A DNA stretch of 64,000 nucleotides from Proteus cibi (GTDB taxonomy: Bacteria > Pseudomonadota > Gammaproteobacteria > Enterobacterales > Enterobacteriaceae). Where the stretch lies: the NCBI RefSeq assembly GCF_003144405.1, contig NZ_PENW01000018.1, positions 214,971 through 278,970 on the forward strand. Direction: 5' to 3'. Below are positions 18,853 to 26,248 of this stretch, piece after piece. The notes under the pieces were generated by a model, which ran no database searches, had not been told where the DNA came from, and saw only the letters and a list, made by a program, of their open reading frames with translations. The position numbers and the translations under genes are program-made. Positions within the stretch are counted from its first letter, which is position 1; each line of letters starts with the position of its first letter.

Positions 18853-21800
18853 ATGCTAATAAAAAATCCTTTAGCACATGCAATGGCATTAAGTTTATGC
18901 TTATCATTACCCGCACAAGCATCCCCTTCTCTTTCTCATGAAACTTTCGGTGATATTTATCTCTTTGAAAGTGAGATACCCAATACTCTCACCACGTCAG
19001 ATAATGACCAATTATCACTGAGTAAACAGCACGCTAAAGAGGGTGAACAATCACTCAAGTGGCAATATCAACCCCAATCAACATTAACGTTAAATAATAT
19101 CGTTAATTATCAGGACGATAAAAATACAGCGACACCACTCACTTTCATGATGTGGATTTATAATGAAAAACCTCAAGCTTCTCCATTAATATTGCAATTT
19201 AAGCAAAAGAATAAAATTGCATTAAGTTTTGATATTCAGCTTAATTTTACAGGATGGCGAGGTATTGCCGTTCCTTTTCGTGATATGCAAGGCTCTGCAA
19301 CGGGAAAATTGGATCAATTAGTCATTACAGCCCCAAATCAAGCTGGAACGCTCTTTTTTGATCAAATTATTATGAGTGTACCGTTAGATAATCGCTGGGC
19401 AGTTCCTGACTATCAAACCCCTTATGTCAATAATGCAGTAAACACCATGGTCAGTAAAAACTGGAGTGCTTTACTGATGTACGATCAGATGTTTAAAACC
19501 CATTATCCTACTCTAAATTTCGATACTGAGTTTCATGATGATCAAGCTGAAATGGCATCAATTTATCAGCGTTTTGAGTATTATCAGGGCGTTAATAGCG
19601 ATAAAAAAATCACCGCAGACATGCTAGATAAAAATTTAGCACTCTGGGAAAAATTAAAATTAACACAACAAGCTGATGGCTCAATAACAGGAAAAGCACT
19701 CGATCACCCTAACCGACAAAACTTTATGAAAGTTGAAGGTGTATTTAGTGAAGAGACCCAAAAAGCATTACTCGATGCCAATATGCTAAGAGATGTAGGT
19801 AAAACGCTGCTTCAAACTGCTATTTACTTGCGTAGTAACTCCTTATCAGTAGCCGATAGAAAAAAATTAGAAGCGCTTTATTTATTAGGCACTCGTTACG
19901 TCCTTGAACAAGGTTTTGTACGAGGTAGTGGTTATCAAATTATTACTCATGTTGGATATCAAACCAGAGAGCTTTTTGATGCATGGTTTATTGGTCGTCA
20001 TATTCTTGCAAAAAATAACCTTTTAGCGCCCACTCAACAAGCCATGATGTGGTACAACGCGACAGGGCGAATTTTTGAAAAAGATAATGAAATCGTTGAT
20101 GCAAATGTCGATATTCTCAATACTCAATTACAGTGGATGATAAAAAGCTTACTGATGTTGCCAGATTATCAACAACGCCAACAAGCCTTAACACAACTAC
20201 AAAACTGGCTAAATAAAACCATCCTAAGTTCAAAAGGTGTTGCAGGTGGTTTCAAACCTGATGGTTCTATTTTTCACCATTCGCAACATTATCCTGCTTA
20301 CGCTAAAGATGCATTTGGTGGTTTAGCACCGAGTGTTTATGCGCTAAGTGATTCCCCTTTCCAGCTTTCACCTGCCGCTCATGAGCGTTTAAAAGATGTG
20401 TTATTAAAAATGCGCATCTACACTAAAGAGACACAAATTCCCGTGGTACTCAGTGGCCGTCATCCCACTGGATTACATAAAATAGGAATTGCTCCATTTA
20501 AATGGATGGCATTAGCCGGTACACCTGATGGAAAACAAAAAGTAGATGCGACATTGGCTGCGGCCTATGCAAAACTAGATAACAAAGACAGTTTTGAAGG
20601 AATTAACGCTGAAAATGAACCCACTGGTGCATGGGCGATGAACTATGCTTCAATGGCGATACAACGTAGAGCCTCTATTCAAGCACCACAGCAAAGCTGG
20701 CTTGCGATCGCTCGCGGTTTTAGTCGTTATCTTGTTGGTAATGAAAGTTATGAAAATAACAATCGTTATGGACGTTATTTACAGTATGGTCAATTGGAAA
20801 TTATTCCTGCTGATTTAGCTCAATCAGGATTTAGCCATGCTGGATGGGATTGGAACCGATATCCAGGAACAACGACAATCCATCTTCCCTATAACGAACT
20901 TGAGGCAAAACTTAATCAATTACCTGCTGCTGGTATTGAAGAAATGTTACTTTCAACAGAAAGCTATTCTGGTGCCAATACACTTAATAATAACAGTATG
21001 TTTGCTATGAAATTACATGGACACAGTAAATATCAACAGCAAAGCTTAAGGGCTAATAAATCCTATTTTTTATTTGATAATAGAGTCATTGCGTTAGGAT
21101 CTGGGATTGAAAATGATGATAAACAACATCCGACAGAAACAACACTATTCCAATTTGCTGTTCCTAAATTACAATCAGTGATAATTAATGGTAAAAAAGT
21201 GAATCAATTAGGTACTCAATTAACTTTAAATAATGCAGATACCTTAATTGATCCTGCTGGCAATTTATATAAGTTAAGTAAAGGACAAACAGTAGAATTT
21301 AGTTATCAAAAACAACATTCTCTGGATGATAGAAATTCCAAACCAACAGAACAACTATTTGCAACAGCCGTGATATCTCATGGTAATGCACCGAGTAATG
21401 CAACTTATGAGTATGCGATAGCGATCGAATCACAGGATAAGAAAGCACCTGAATACACGGTATTGCAACATAATAATCAGCTTCATGCTGTAAAAGATAA
21501 AATAACCCAAGAAGAGGGATACGCTTTCTTTGAAGCTACCGAAATTAATTCTCCTCAAGCTTTATTATTGTCGAGTGACTCACCAACGATGGTCATGGCT
21601 AAAATACAGAAACAACAATTAACACTAAGTATTGTTAATCCTGATTTAAATTTATATCAGGGCATTGAAGCTGACCAAGTTGATAATAAAGGGGATCAAG
21701 TTGAGGTAAGTGTTTATTCTCGTCAATGGCTTACCGCTGATCCTCAACCGATAAACAACACTATTGCCATAAAAGGAATGTGGAAATTAGCAACACCTCA

Positions 21801-21894
21801 ATCCGGTATTAATATTAAACATCAAAATAATAATACGCTGATTACGACAACCACCACTCAAGCAACACCAATAGTTGTTAATTTAGTTAAGTAG
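18853..21894 (+). CDS. Chondroitinase ABC II (chondroitin sulfate ABC exolyase, PL8)
   Basis: From the ATG at 18853 (CAGGAAA eleven bases ahead) the product has 1013 residues, the known length of P. vulgaris ABC II, and begins MLIKNPLAHAMALSLCLSLP with a signal peptide ending AQA. A longer in-frame ATG at 18796 would translate through the terminator hairpin and is rejected. PL8 active-site sequences are present: HHSQHYPAYAKDAF, LSGRHPTGLHK and NESYENNNRYGRY. The exolyase trims oligosaccharides made by ABC I to disaccharides. It is the last gene of the plus-strand lyase operon and is followed by a strong terminator. Confidence 0.97.
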   Translation: MLIKNPLAHAMALSLCLSLPAQASPSLSHETFGDIYLFESEIPNTLTTSDNDQLSLSKQHAKEGEQSLKWQYQPQSTLTLNNIVNYQDDKNTATPLTFMMWIYNEKPQASPLILQFKQKNKIALSFDIQLNFTGWRGIAVPFRDMQGSATGKLDQLVITAPNQAGTLFFDQIIMSVPLDNRWAVPDYQTPYVNNAVNTMVSKNWSALLMYDQMFKTHYPTLNFDTEFHDDQAEMASIYQRFEYYQGVNSDKKITADMLDKNLALWEKLKLTQQADGSITGKALDHPNRQNFMKVEGVFSEETQKALLDANMLRDVGKTLLQTAIYLRSNSLSVADRKKLEALYLLGTRYVLEQGFVRGSGYQIITHVGYQTRELFDAWFIGRHILAKNNLLAPTQQAMMWYNATGRIFEKDNEIVDANVDILNTQLQWMIKSLLMLPDYQQRQQALTQLQNWLNKTILSSKGVAGGFKPDGSIFHHSQHYPAYAKDAFGGLAPSVYALSDSPFQLSPAAHERLKDVLLKMRIYTKETQIPVVLSGRHPTGLHKIGIAPFKWMALAGTPDGKQKVDATLAAAYAKLDNKDSFEGINAENEPTGAWAMNYASMAIQRRASIQAPQQSWLAIARGFSRYLVGNESYENNNRYGRYLQYGQLEIIPADLAQSGFSHAGWDWNRYPGTTTIHLPYNELEAKLNQLPAAGIEEMLLSTESYSGANTLNNNSMFAMKLHGHSKYQQQSLRANKSYFLFDNRVIALGSGIENDDKQHPTETTLFQFAVPKLQSVIINGKKVNQLGTQLTLNNADTLIDPAGNLYKLSKGQTVEFSYQKQHSLDDRNSKPTEQLFATAVISHGNAPSNATYEYAIAIESQDKKAPEYTVLQHNNQLHAVKDKITQEEGYAFFEATEINSPQALLLSSDSPTMVMAKIQKQQLTLSIVNPDLNLYQGIEADQVDNKGDQVEVSVYSRQWLTADPQPINNTIAIKGMWKLATPQSGINIKHQNNNTLITTTTTQATPIVVNLVK

Positions 21895-21914
21895 TATCCC
21901 TAATATTTAAATTA

Positions 21915-21955
21915 AAGAGTCTCGATATGTTGATATCGAGACTCTTCTTTTATTA
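21915..21955 (+). terminator. Terminator of the lyase operon
   Basis: Perfect 14-bp stem AAGAGTCTCGATAT / ATATCGAGACTCTT around GTTG, followed by CTTTTATT. Confidence 0.92.
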
Positions 21956-22034
21956 AGAACTAAAATTAGCGAATTAATTACTTATTTAAAATAATAAAAA
22001 CAAATCGCATAATTTATTATTGATAATAAATGTG

Positions 22035-22062
22035 TTGTCTCGTTTAAATAGTTTGCTATGCT
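22035..22062 (+). promoter_or_regulatory. Promoter of hok-like unit 1 (repeated in all units)
   Basis: TTGTCT and an extended -10 TGCTATGCT with 16 bp between them; a start at 22069 would put GGGTGCTT at the very 5' end of the RNA, as in Hok mRNAs. Same element at 22552, 23070, 23588, 24104 and 24620. Confidence 0.7.
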
Positions 22063-22116
22063 CTGCGCGGGTGCTTGGATCAATCTGGTTCAAGCATTTT
22101 GCCAAAGCCAGAAAGA

Positions 22117-22168
22117 GAAAAGCCCCGGAAAATATATTCATATTAACCGAGGCGGACTCAAACCCGAG
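22117..22168 (-). ncRNA. Sok-like antisense RNA, unit 1
   Basis: On the minus strand TTGACA, 17 bp, CAGAAT directs transcription across the leader of the toxin mRNA. The RNA should end at the hairpin GCCTCGG ... CCGGGGC followed by TTTTC, giving about 52 nt, the size of Sok RNAs. Its 5' tail (CTCGGGTTTGAG) differs from all other units. Confidence 0.65.
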
Positions 22169-22207
22169 AACTTGATTCTGCCTCCTTATAGAGGAGCTGT
22201 CAAGAAG

Positions 22208-22360
22208 ATGAACAAATATTCTCTGATTAGTGTGATTGTTATTAGCATAAATATCACCGTATTACTGATAACTTTATTCTATAATAATCCAATCGAGAAT
22301 TTTACTATTAATAGTGAATATATAAATGTTCAGGTTAAGTTTATCAGTAATAAACACTAA
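22208..22360 (+). CDS. Hok/Gef-like small membrane toxin, type A, unit 1
   Basis: 50 residues: a short basic-polar start (MNKYS), one membrane span (LISVIVISINITVLLITLF) and a polar tail with I-E-N-F where Hok proteins have L-C-E, ending FISNKH. Length, single N-terminal span and tail pattern fit Hok/Gef toxins, which depolarise the inner membrane. Toxin translation would be limited by an off-set AGAGGAG 11 bases upstream. In this unit the upstream leader frame is in frame with the toxin. The Cys conserved in E. coli Hok is missing, so activity is uncertain. Confidence 0.72.
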   Translation: MNKYSLISVIVISINITVLLITLFYNNPIENFTINSEYINVQVKFISNKH

Positions 22361-22363
22361 CCT

Positions 22364-22466
22364 TGTGGGGGATTCATCCCCCACAGTTTTCTCATTAAGT
22401 CATTGTGGTTTAATCTAAGCACCCTAATTTATAATAAGAGGTAACAGATTTATGTTACCTCTTATT
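22364..22466 (+). terminator. 3' end of hok-like unit 1: GC hairpin, fold-back octamer, terminator
   Basis: 22364-22385 forms TGTGGGGG-ATTCAT-CCCCCACA. AAGCACCC at 22417-22424 is the exact complement of GGGTGCTT at 22069-22076. A 14-bp stem AATAAGAGGTAACA / TGTTACCTCTTATT at 22433-22466, followed by TTATTT, ends the transcript. This order matches Hok mRNAs, whose 3' end pairs with the 5' end to block translation until processing. Equivalent octamers: 22935, 23453, 23969 (AAGCATCC), 24485 and 25001. Confidence 0.75.
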
Positions 22467-22633
22467 TTATTTACTCACGCAGTTAACGAATCAATTAGTT
22501 ATTTAAAATAATAAAAACAAATCGAATGATTTATTATTGAGAATAAATGTGTTGTCTCGTTTAAATAGTTTGCTATGCTCTGCGCGGGTGCTTGGATCAA
22601 TCTGGTTCAAGCATTTTGCCAAAGCCAGAAAGA

Positions 22634-22686
22634 GAAAAGCCCCGGAAAATATATTCATATTAACCGAGGCGGACTCAAACCATAAC
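22634..22686 (-). ncRNA. Sok-like antisense RNA, unit 2
   Basis: Promoter TTGACA-17-CAGAAT as in unit 1, with a start near 22686 and a 5' tail GTTATGGTTTGAG. The terminator stem arms are at 22664-22670 and 22639-22645, then TTTT. Confidence 0.65.
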
Positions 22687-22725
22687 AATTTGATTCTGCC
22701 TCCTTATAAAGGAGCTGTCAAGAAA

Positions 22726-22878
22726 ATGAACAAATATTCTCTGATTAGTGTGATTGTTATTAGTATAAATATCACTGTATTACTGATAACTTTATTCTAT
22801 AATAATCCAATCGAGAATTTCACCATTAATAGTGAATATATAAATGTTCAGGTTAAGTTTATCAGTAATAAACACTAA
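22726..22878 (+). CDS. Hok/Gef-like toxin, type A, unit 2
   Basis: Same 50-residue protein as unit 1; the few base changes are silent. Here the spacer between the Sok hairpin and the toxin is one base longer, so a leader frame beginning at the TTG of TTGATTCTG reads straight into the toxin, while the frame that is open in unit 1 ends at a TAA. Confidence 0.7.
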   Translation: MNKYSLISVIVISINITVLLITLFYNNPIENFTINSEYINVQVKFISNKH

Positions 22879-23151
22879 CCTTGTGGGGGAGCAATCCCCC
22901 ACAGTTTTCTCATTAAGTGATTACGGTTGAATCTAAGCACCCTAATTTATAATAAGAGGTAACAGATTTATGTTACCTCTTATTTTATTTACTCACGCAG
23001 TTAGCGAATTAATTACTTATTTAAAATAATAAAAACAAATCGAATGATTTATTATTGATAATAAATGTGTTGTCTCATTTAAATAGTTTGCTATGCTCTG
23101 CGCGGGTGCTTGGATCAATCTGGTTCAAGCATTTTGCCAAAGCCAGAAAGA

Positions 23152-23204
23152 GAAAAGCCCCGGAAAATATATTCATATTAACCGAGGCGGACTCAAACCA
23201 TAAC
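23152..23204 (-). ncRNA. Sok-like antisense RNA, unit 3
   Basis: Same promoter, tail (GTTATGGTTTGAG) and terminator as in unit 2; the two antisense RNAs should be identical and act on each other's mRNAs. Confidence 0.65.
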
Positions 23205-23243
23205 AATTTGATTCTGCCTCCTTATAAAGGAGCTGTCAAGAAA

Positions 23244-23396
23244 ATGAACAAATATTCTCTGATTAGTGTGATTGTTATTAGTATAAATATCACTGTATTA
23301 CTGATAACTTTATTCTATAATAATCCAATCGAGAATTTCACCATTAATAGTGAATATATAAATGTTCAGGTTAAGTTTATCAGTAATAAACACTAA
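23244..23396 (+). CDS. Hok/Gef-like toxin, type A, unit 3
   Basis: Identical to unit 2 in protein and almost identical in DNA throughout the 518-bp unit, which points to a very recent duplication of unit 2 (or correction by gene conversion). Confidence 0.7.
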   Translation: MNKYSLISVIVISINITVLLITLFYNNPIENFTINSEYINVQVKFISNKH

Positions 23397-23669
23397 CCTT
23401 GTGGGGGAGCAATCCCCCACAGTTTTCTCATTAAGTGATTACGGTTGAATCTAAGCACCCTAATTTATAATAAGAGGTAACAGATTTATGTTACCTCTTA
23501 TTTTATTTACTCACGCAGTTAGCGAATTAATTACTTATTTAAAATAATAAAAACAAATCGAATGATTTATTATTGATAATAAATGTGTTGTCTCATTTAA
23601 ATAGTTTGCTATGCTCTGCGCGGGTGCTTGGATCAATCTGGTTCAAGCATTTTGCCAAAGCCAGAAAGA

Positions 23670-23722
23670 GAAAAGCCCCGGAAAATATATTCATATTAAC
23701 CGAGGCGGACTCAAAAACAGAC
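23670..23722 (-). ncRNA. Sok-like antisense RNA, unit 4
   Basis: The -35 here is TTGCAC instead of TTGACA, with the same 17-bp spacer and CAGAAT, so a weaker promoter is expected. The 5' tail (GTCTGTTTTTGAG) is unique; the hairpin and T-run are the same as in the other units. Confidence 0.6.
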
Positions 23723-23763
23723 AATTTGATTCTGCCTCCATTTTTATCGGAGTGCAAGAGGAA

Positions 23764-23874
23764 ATGAAGAAATATTCTTTAATCGGGCTAATGATCGTCA
23801 CGATGATAATATCGAGTAACGTATTATTAGAGAATACACTTTTTATTTATTCATACCAACTAATGGATATTTAA
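23764..23874 (+). CDS. Hok-like small toxin, type B, unit 4
   Basis: 36 residues: MKKYS start, one membrane span (LIGLMIVTMIISSNVLL) and a short tail ENTLFIYSYQLMDI. Only the MxKYSLI start resembles type A; the remaining coding DNA is different while the DNA on both sides is conserved, so the toxin cassette has been swapped inside a constant frame. A leader frame from TTG (LILPPFLSECKRK) stops at the TGA of AAATGAAG, overlapping the toxin ATG as ATGA, which suggests translational coupling. AAGAGGAA lies directly before the ATG. It is shorter than normal Hok (about 50 aa). Confidence 0.62.
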   Translation: MKKYSLIGLMIVTMIISSNVLLENTLFIYSYQLMDI

Positions 23875-24185
23875 TGATTCAGATTAATATATCTTTTATA
23901 TTATATTAATTTTGTGGGGGAGGAATTTCCCCCACAGTTTCCTTTTTTCAATTATTGTGTGTTTATCTAAGCATCCTAATTTATAATAAGAGGTAACAGA
24001 TTTATGTTACCTCTTATTTTATTTACTCACGCAGTTAACGAATCAATTATTTATTTAAAATAATAAAAACAAATCGAATGATTTATTATTGATAATAAAT
24101 GTGTTGTCTCGTTTAAATAGTTTGCTATGCTCTGCGCGGGTGCTTGGATCAATCTGGTTCAAGCATTTTGCCAAAGCCAGAAAGA

Positions 24186-24238
24186 GAAAAGCCCCGGAAA
24201 ATATATTCATATTAACCGAGGCGGACTCAAACACAAAC
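24186..24238 (-). ncRNA. Sok-like antisense RNA, unit 5
   Basis: Promoter TTGCAC-17-CAGAAT; 5' tail GTTTGTGTTTGAG; same terminator hairpin as the others. Confidence 0.6.
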
Positions 24239-24279
24239 AATTTGATTCTGCCTCCATTTTTATCGGAGTGCAAGAGGAA

Positions 24280-24390
24280 ATGAAGAAATATTCTTTAATC
24301 GGGCTAATGATCGTCACGATGATAATATCGAGTAACGTATTATTAGAGAATACACTTTTTATTTATTCATACCAACTAATGGATATTTAA
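24280..24390 (+). CDS. Hok-like small toxin, type B, unit 5
   Basis: Same 36 residues as unit 4, with the same ATGA overlap of leader stop and toxin start. The unit DNA differs from unit 4 mainly in the Sok tail and a few bases after the toxin. Confidence 0.62.
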   Translation: MKKYSLIGLMIVTMIISSNVLLENTLFIYSYQLMDI

Positions 24391-24701
24391 TGATTCAGAT
24401 TAATATATCTTTTATATTATATTAATTTTGTGGGGGAGGAATTTCCCCCACAGTTTCCTTTTTTCAACTATTGTGTATTTATCTAAGCACCCTAATTTAT
24501 AATAAGAGGTAACAGATTTATGTTACCTCTTATTTTATTTACTCACGCTGTTAGTGAATTAATTACTTATTTAAAATAATAAAAACAAATCGAATGATTT
24601 ATTATTAATAATAAATGTGTTGTCTCATTTTAATAGTTTGCTATGCTCTGCGCGGGTGCTTGGATCAATCTGGTTCAAGCATTTTGCCAAAGCCAGAAAG
24701 A

Positions 24702-24754
24702 GAAAAGCCCCGGAAAATATATTTATATTAACCGAGGCGGACTCAAACACAAAC
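24702..24754 (-). ncRNA. Sok-like antisense RNA, unit 6
   Basis: Same promoter and tail as in unit 5; a single base differs in the hairpin loop region (ATTTATATT instead of ATTCATATT on the plus strand). Confidence 0.6.
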
Positions 24755-24795
24755 AATTTGATTCTGCCTCCATTTTTATCGGAGTGCAAGAGGAA

Positions 24796-24906
24796 ATGAA
24801 GAAATATTCTTTAATCGGGCTAATGATCGTCACGATGATAATATCGAGTAACGTATTATTAGAGAATACACTTTTTATTTATTCATACCAACTAATGGAT
24901 ATTTAA
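24796..24906 (+). CDS. Hok-like small toxin, type B, unit 6
   Basis: Same 36-residue protein as units 4 and 5. This is the last unit; its final terminator stem has a diverged loop and arms (GTAACG-GACTCA-CGTTAC), as expected for the array's outer edge, which is less subject to conversion between units. Confidence 0.62.
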   Translation: MKKYSLIGLMIVTMIISSNVLLENTLFIYSYQLMDI

Positions 24907-25061
24907 TGATTCAGATTAATATATCTTTTATATTATATTAATTTTGTGGGGGAGGAATTTCCCCCACAGTTTCCTTTTTTCAATTATTGCATGTTTATCT
25001 AAGCACCCGAAATTAAAATAAGAGGTAACGGACTCACGTTACCTCTTATTATATTAAACAT

Positions 25062-25090
25062 AAAAAAGCCGACCCTATTTTTTGGTCGGC
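25062..25090 (-). terminator. Terminator of the agaR...hydrolase operon
   Basis: Read on the minus strand, GCCGACC and GGTCGGC arms around an AT-rich 9-nt loop are followed by TTTTTT. It closes the 10-kb minus-strand operon just before the hok-like array. Confidence 0.88.
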
Positions 25091-25160
25091 ATCCTAAATA
25101 GGAATATATTGCGTAGAAGGTATGTGAAGCGTAAAAAAACAAAGCGACAATATCAAGGGA

Positions 25161-26231
25161 CTAGTTATTTAACGAAAGTTTTAACACTTCACTCCCTGCT
25201 AATAAATAAGCACCAGCACCATAATCCATATTATGTTCGAACTTCACTTCACGAGGGTTAAATGCTGGAAGTTGAACCCAACCTATCATGCCATTGTCAT
25301 GAATACAGGTTTGTAATGCTGACCATGCTCTGTTTAATGCAGGAAAATACACCTCTTTCTCTAATATTCCCTGATTAATTCCCCATGCCAGTCCATAACA
25401 AAATAGCGCTGTTGCTGAACTTTCTGGTGCAGGAAAATTATCAGGATCACGTAAACTCGTTCGCCAAAAACCATCTTCATGTTGATAATCTAGGATGGAT
25501 GTCACTAATTCTTTAAACAGTGCAATATAACGTTCACGACCATGATAATCATCAGGCATATATTTTAGGATACGAGGTATCGAAGCTAAAACCCAACCAA
25601 TACCACGACTCCAAAATACTTTTTCACCATTAGCTTCGCGTAATTCATTGCCTTCGCCATCAGGAATATAGCGATGATCACGGAAGATAAGCCCTGTTTC
25701 AGGATCACGTAAATGTTCAATCGCATCCCAATAAGCCGTATGCATGTAATCCAAATAACGTCGTTCATTGGTAATTTCAGCCAACGTAGCAAAACCAGGA
25801 GGCGCCATAAAGAGAGCATCACACCACCACCAATCTTCACGACCCGGTTTAGGATCATCAAGCATAATGTCGAATGCTTTAATGGTTGGCTCAAGAATTT
25901 CAGATTGTTCAAAAAGCGGGCTTACAGCAAGGTAAGCTTGAGCACAAATATGATCATCTGCGAAACGAGCATTAGGCCCTGTTCTAAATCCTGTATGCAA
26001 CGTGTAATTCAACACACCATTAAGATACTCTTCGTCTTGCGTTGCCTGCCATGCTGCACTTACGCAACTCCAAAAAACACCACGCTCCCAATCTGTGTCT
26101 TTAATAAAACGGGTTTTACCACTACGGCGGCGAACACTGCGAACTTGATTAGCCGATTGATAACGATACACTCGCTTCATGTTTTGCAATACAAACTCTC
26201 TTTGCAAAGTCTCTGTATTAGCGTGTTCCAT
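25161..26231 (-). CDS. Unsaturated uronyl hydrolase (GH88/GH105 superfamily), cytoplasmic
   Basis: 356 residues from the ATG at 26231, with GGAGAAGTAGG just ahead; an upstream in-frame start would overlap kduD. Sequence blocks WWWCDALFMAPPGFATLAE, VFWSRGIGWVLASIPRIL and DGFWRTSL...PESSATALFCYGLAWG are those of the alpha/alpha-barrel family that hydrates the double bond of unsaturated uronic acid and so releases it; they look more like GH105 than classical GH88. There is no signal peptide. It should split the unsaturated chondroitin disaccharide into GalNAc (or GalNAc-6-P) and 5-keto-4-deoxyuronate for KduI. Last gene of the operon, 17 bp after kduD. Confidence 0.88.
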   Translation of the reverse strand: MEHANTETLQREFVLQNMKRVYRYQSANQVRSVRRRSGKTRFIKDTDWERGVFWSCVSAAWQATQDEEYLNGVLNYTLHTGFRTGPNARFADDHICAQAYLAVSPLFEQSEILEPTIKAFDIMLDDPKPGREDWWWCDALFMAPPGFATLAEITNERRYLDYMHTAYWDAIEHLRDPETGLIFRDHRYIPDGEGNELREANGEKVFWSRGIGWVLASIPRILKYMPDDYHGRERYIALFKELVTSILDYQHEDGFWRTSLRDPDNFPAPESSATALFCYGLAWGINQGILEKEVYFPALNRAWSALQTCIHDNGMIGWVQLPAFNPREVKFEHNMDYGAGAYLLAGSEVLKLSLNN

Positions 26232-26248
26232 CCTACTTCTCCATGAAA

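Larger units (their letters stand above)
21966..25050 (+). repeat. Six tandem ~517-bp repeats: hok/sok-type toxin-antitoxin array
   Basis: Six head-to-tail units, spaced 517, 518, 518, 516 and 516 bp (measured at the invariant ATGCTCTGCGCGGG at 22058, 22575, 23093, 23611, 24127 and 24643). Each has, in order, a promoter (TTGTCT, 16 bp, TGCTATGCT); a 5' stem-loop GCTTGGATC/GGTTCAAGC; the segment CAGAAAGAG-AAAAGCCCCGG ... AACCGAGGC that resembles the same part of plasmid R1 hok mRNA; a small hydrophobic toxin ORF; a GC hairpin (TGTGGGGG/CCCCCACA or GTGGGGGA-type); the 3' octamer AAGCACCC; and a long terminator stem (AATAAGAGGTAAC...). Units 1-3 carry a 50-aa toxin, units 4-6 a different 36-aa one. 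Confidence 0.88.

Noticed and set aside
22503..24273. Minus-strand ORFs of 61-72 aa across the repeats
   Set aside because: They run through the Sok-like region and promoter in reverse, without ribosome sites; they are shadows of structured RNA.
22058..24700. ORFs starting MLCAGAWINLVQAFCQ in four of the six repeated units (reading into the toxin frame)
   Set aside because: Their ATG lies inside the predicted -10 box (TATGCT), so it would not be on the RNA; the conserved bases are explained by promoter and RNA structure.
21966..25050. CRISPR array
   Set aside because: Repeats of about 517 bp with coding content do not fit short repeats with unique spacers, and no cas gene is present.
25713..26246. 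177-aa plus-strand ORF
   Set aside because: Antisense to the uronyl hydrolase gene; composition is not protein-like and no start signal is seen.
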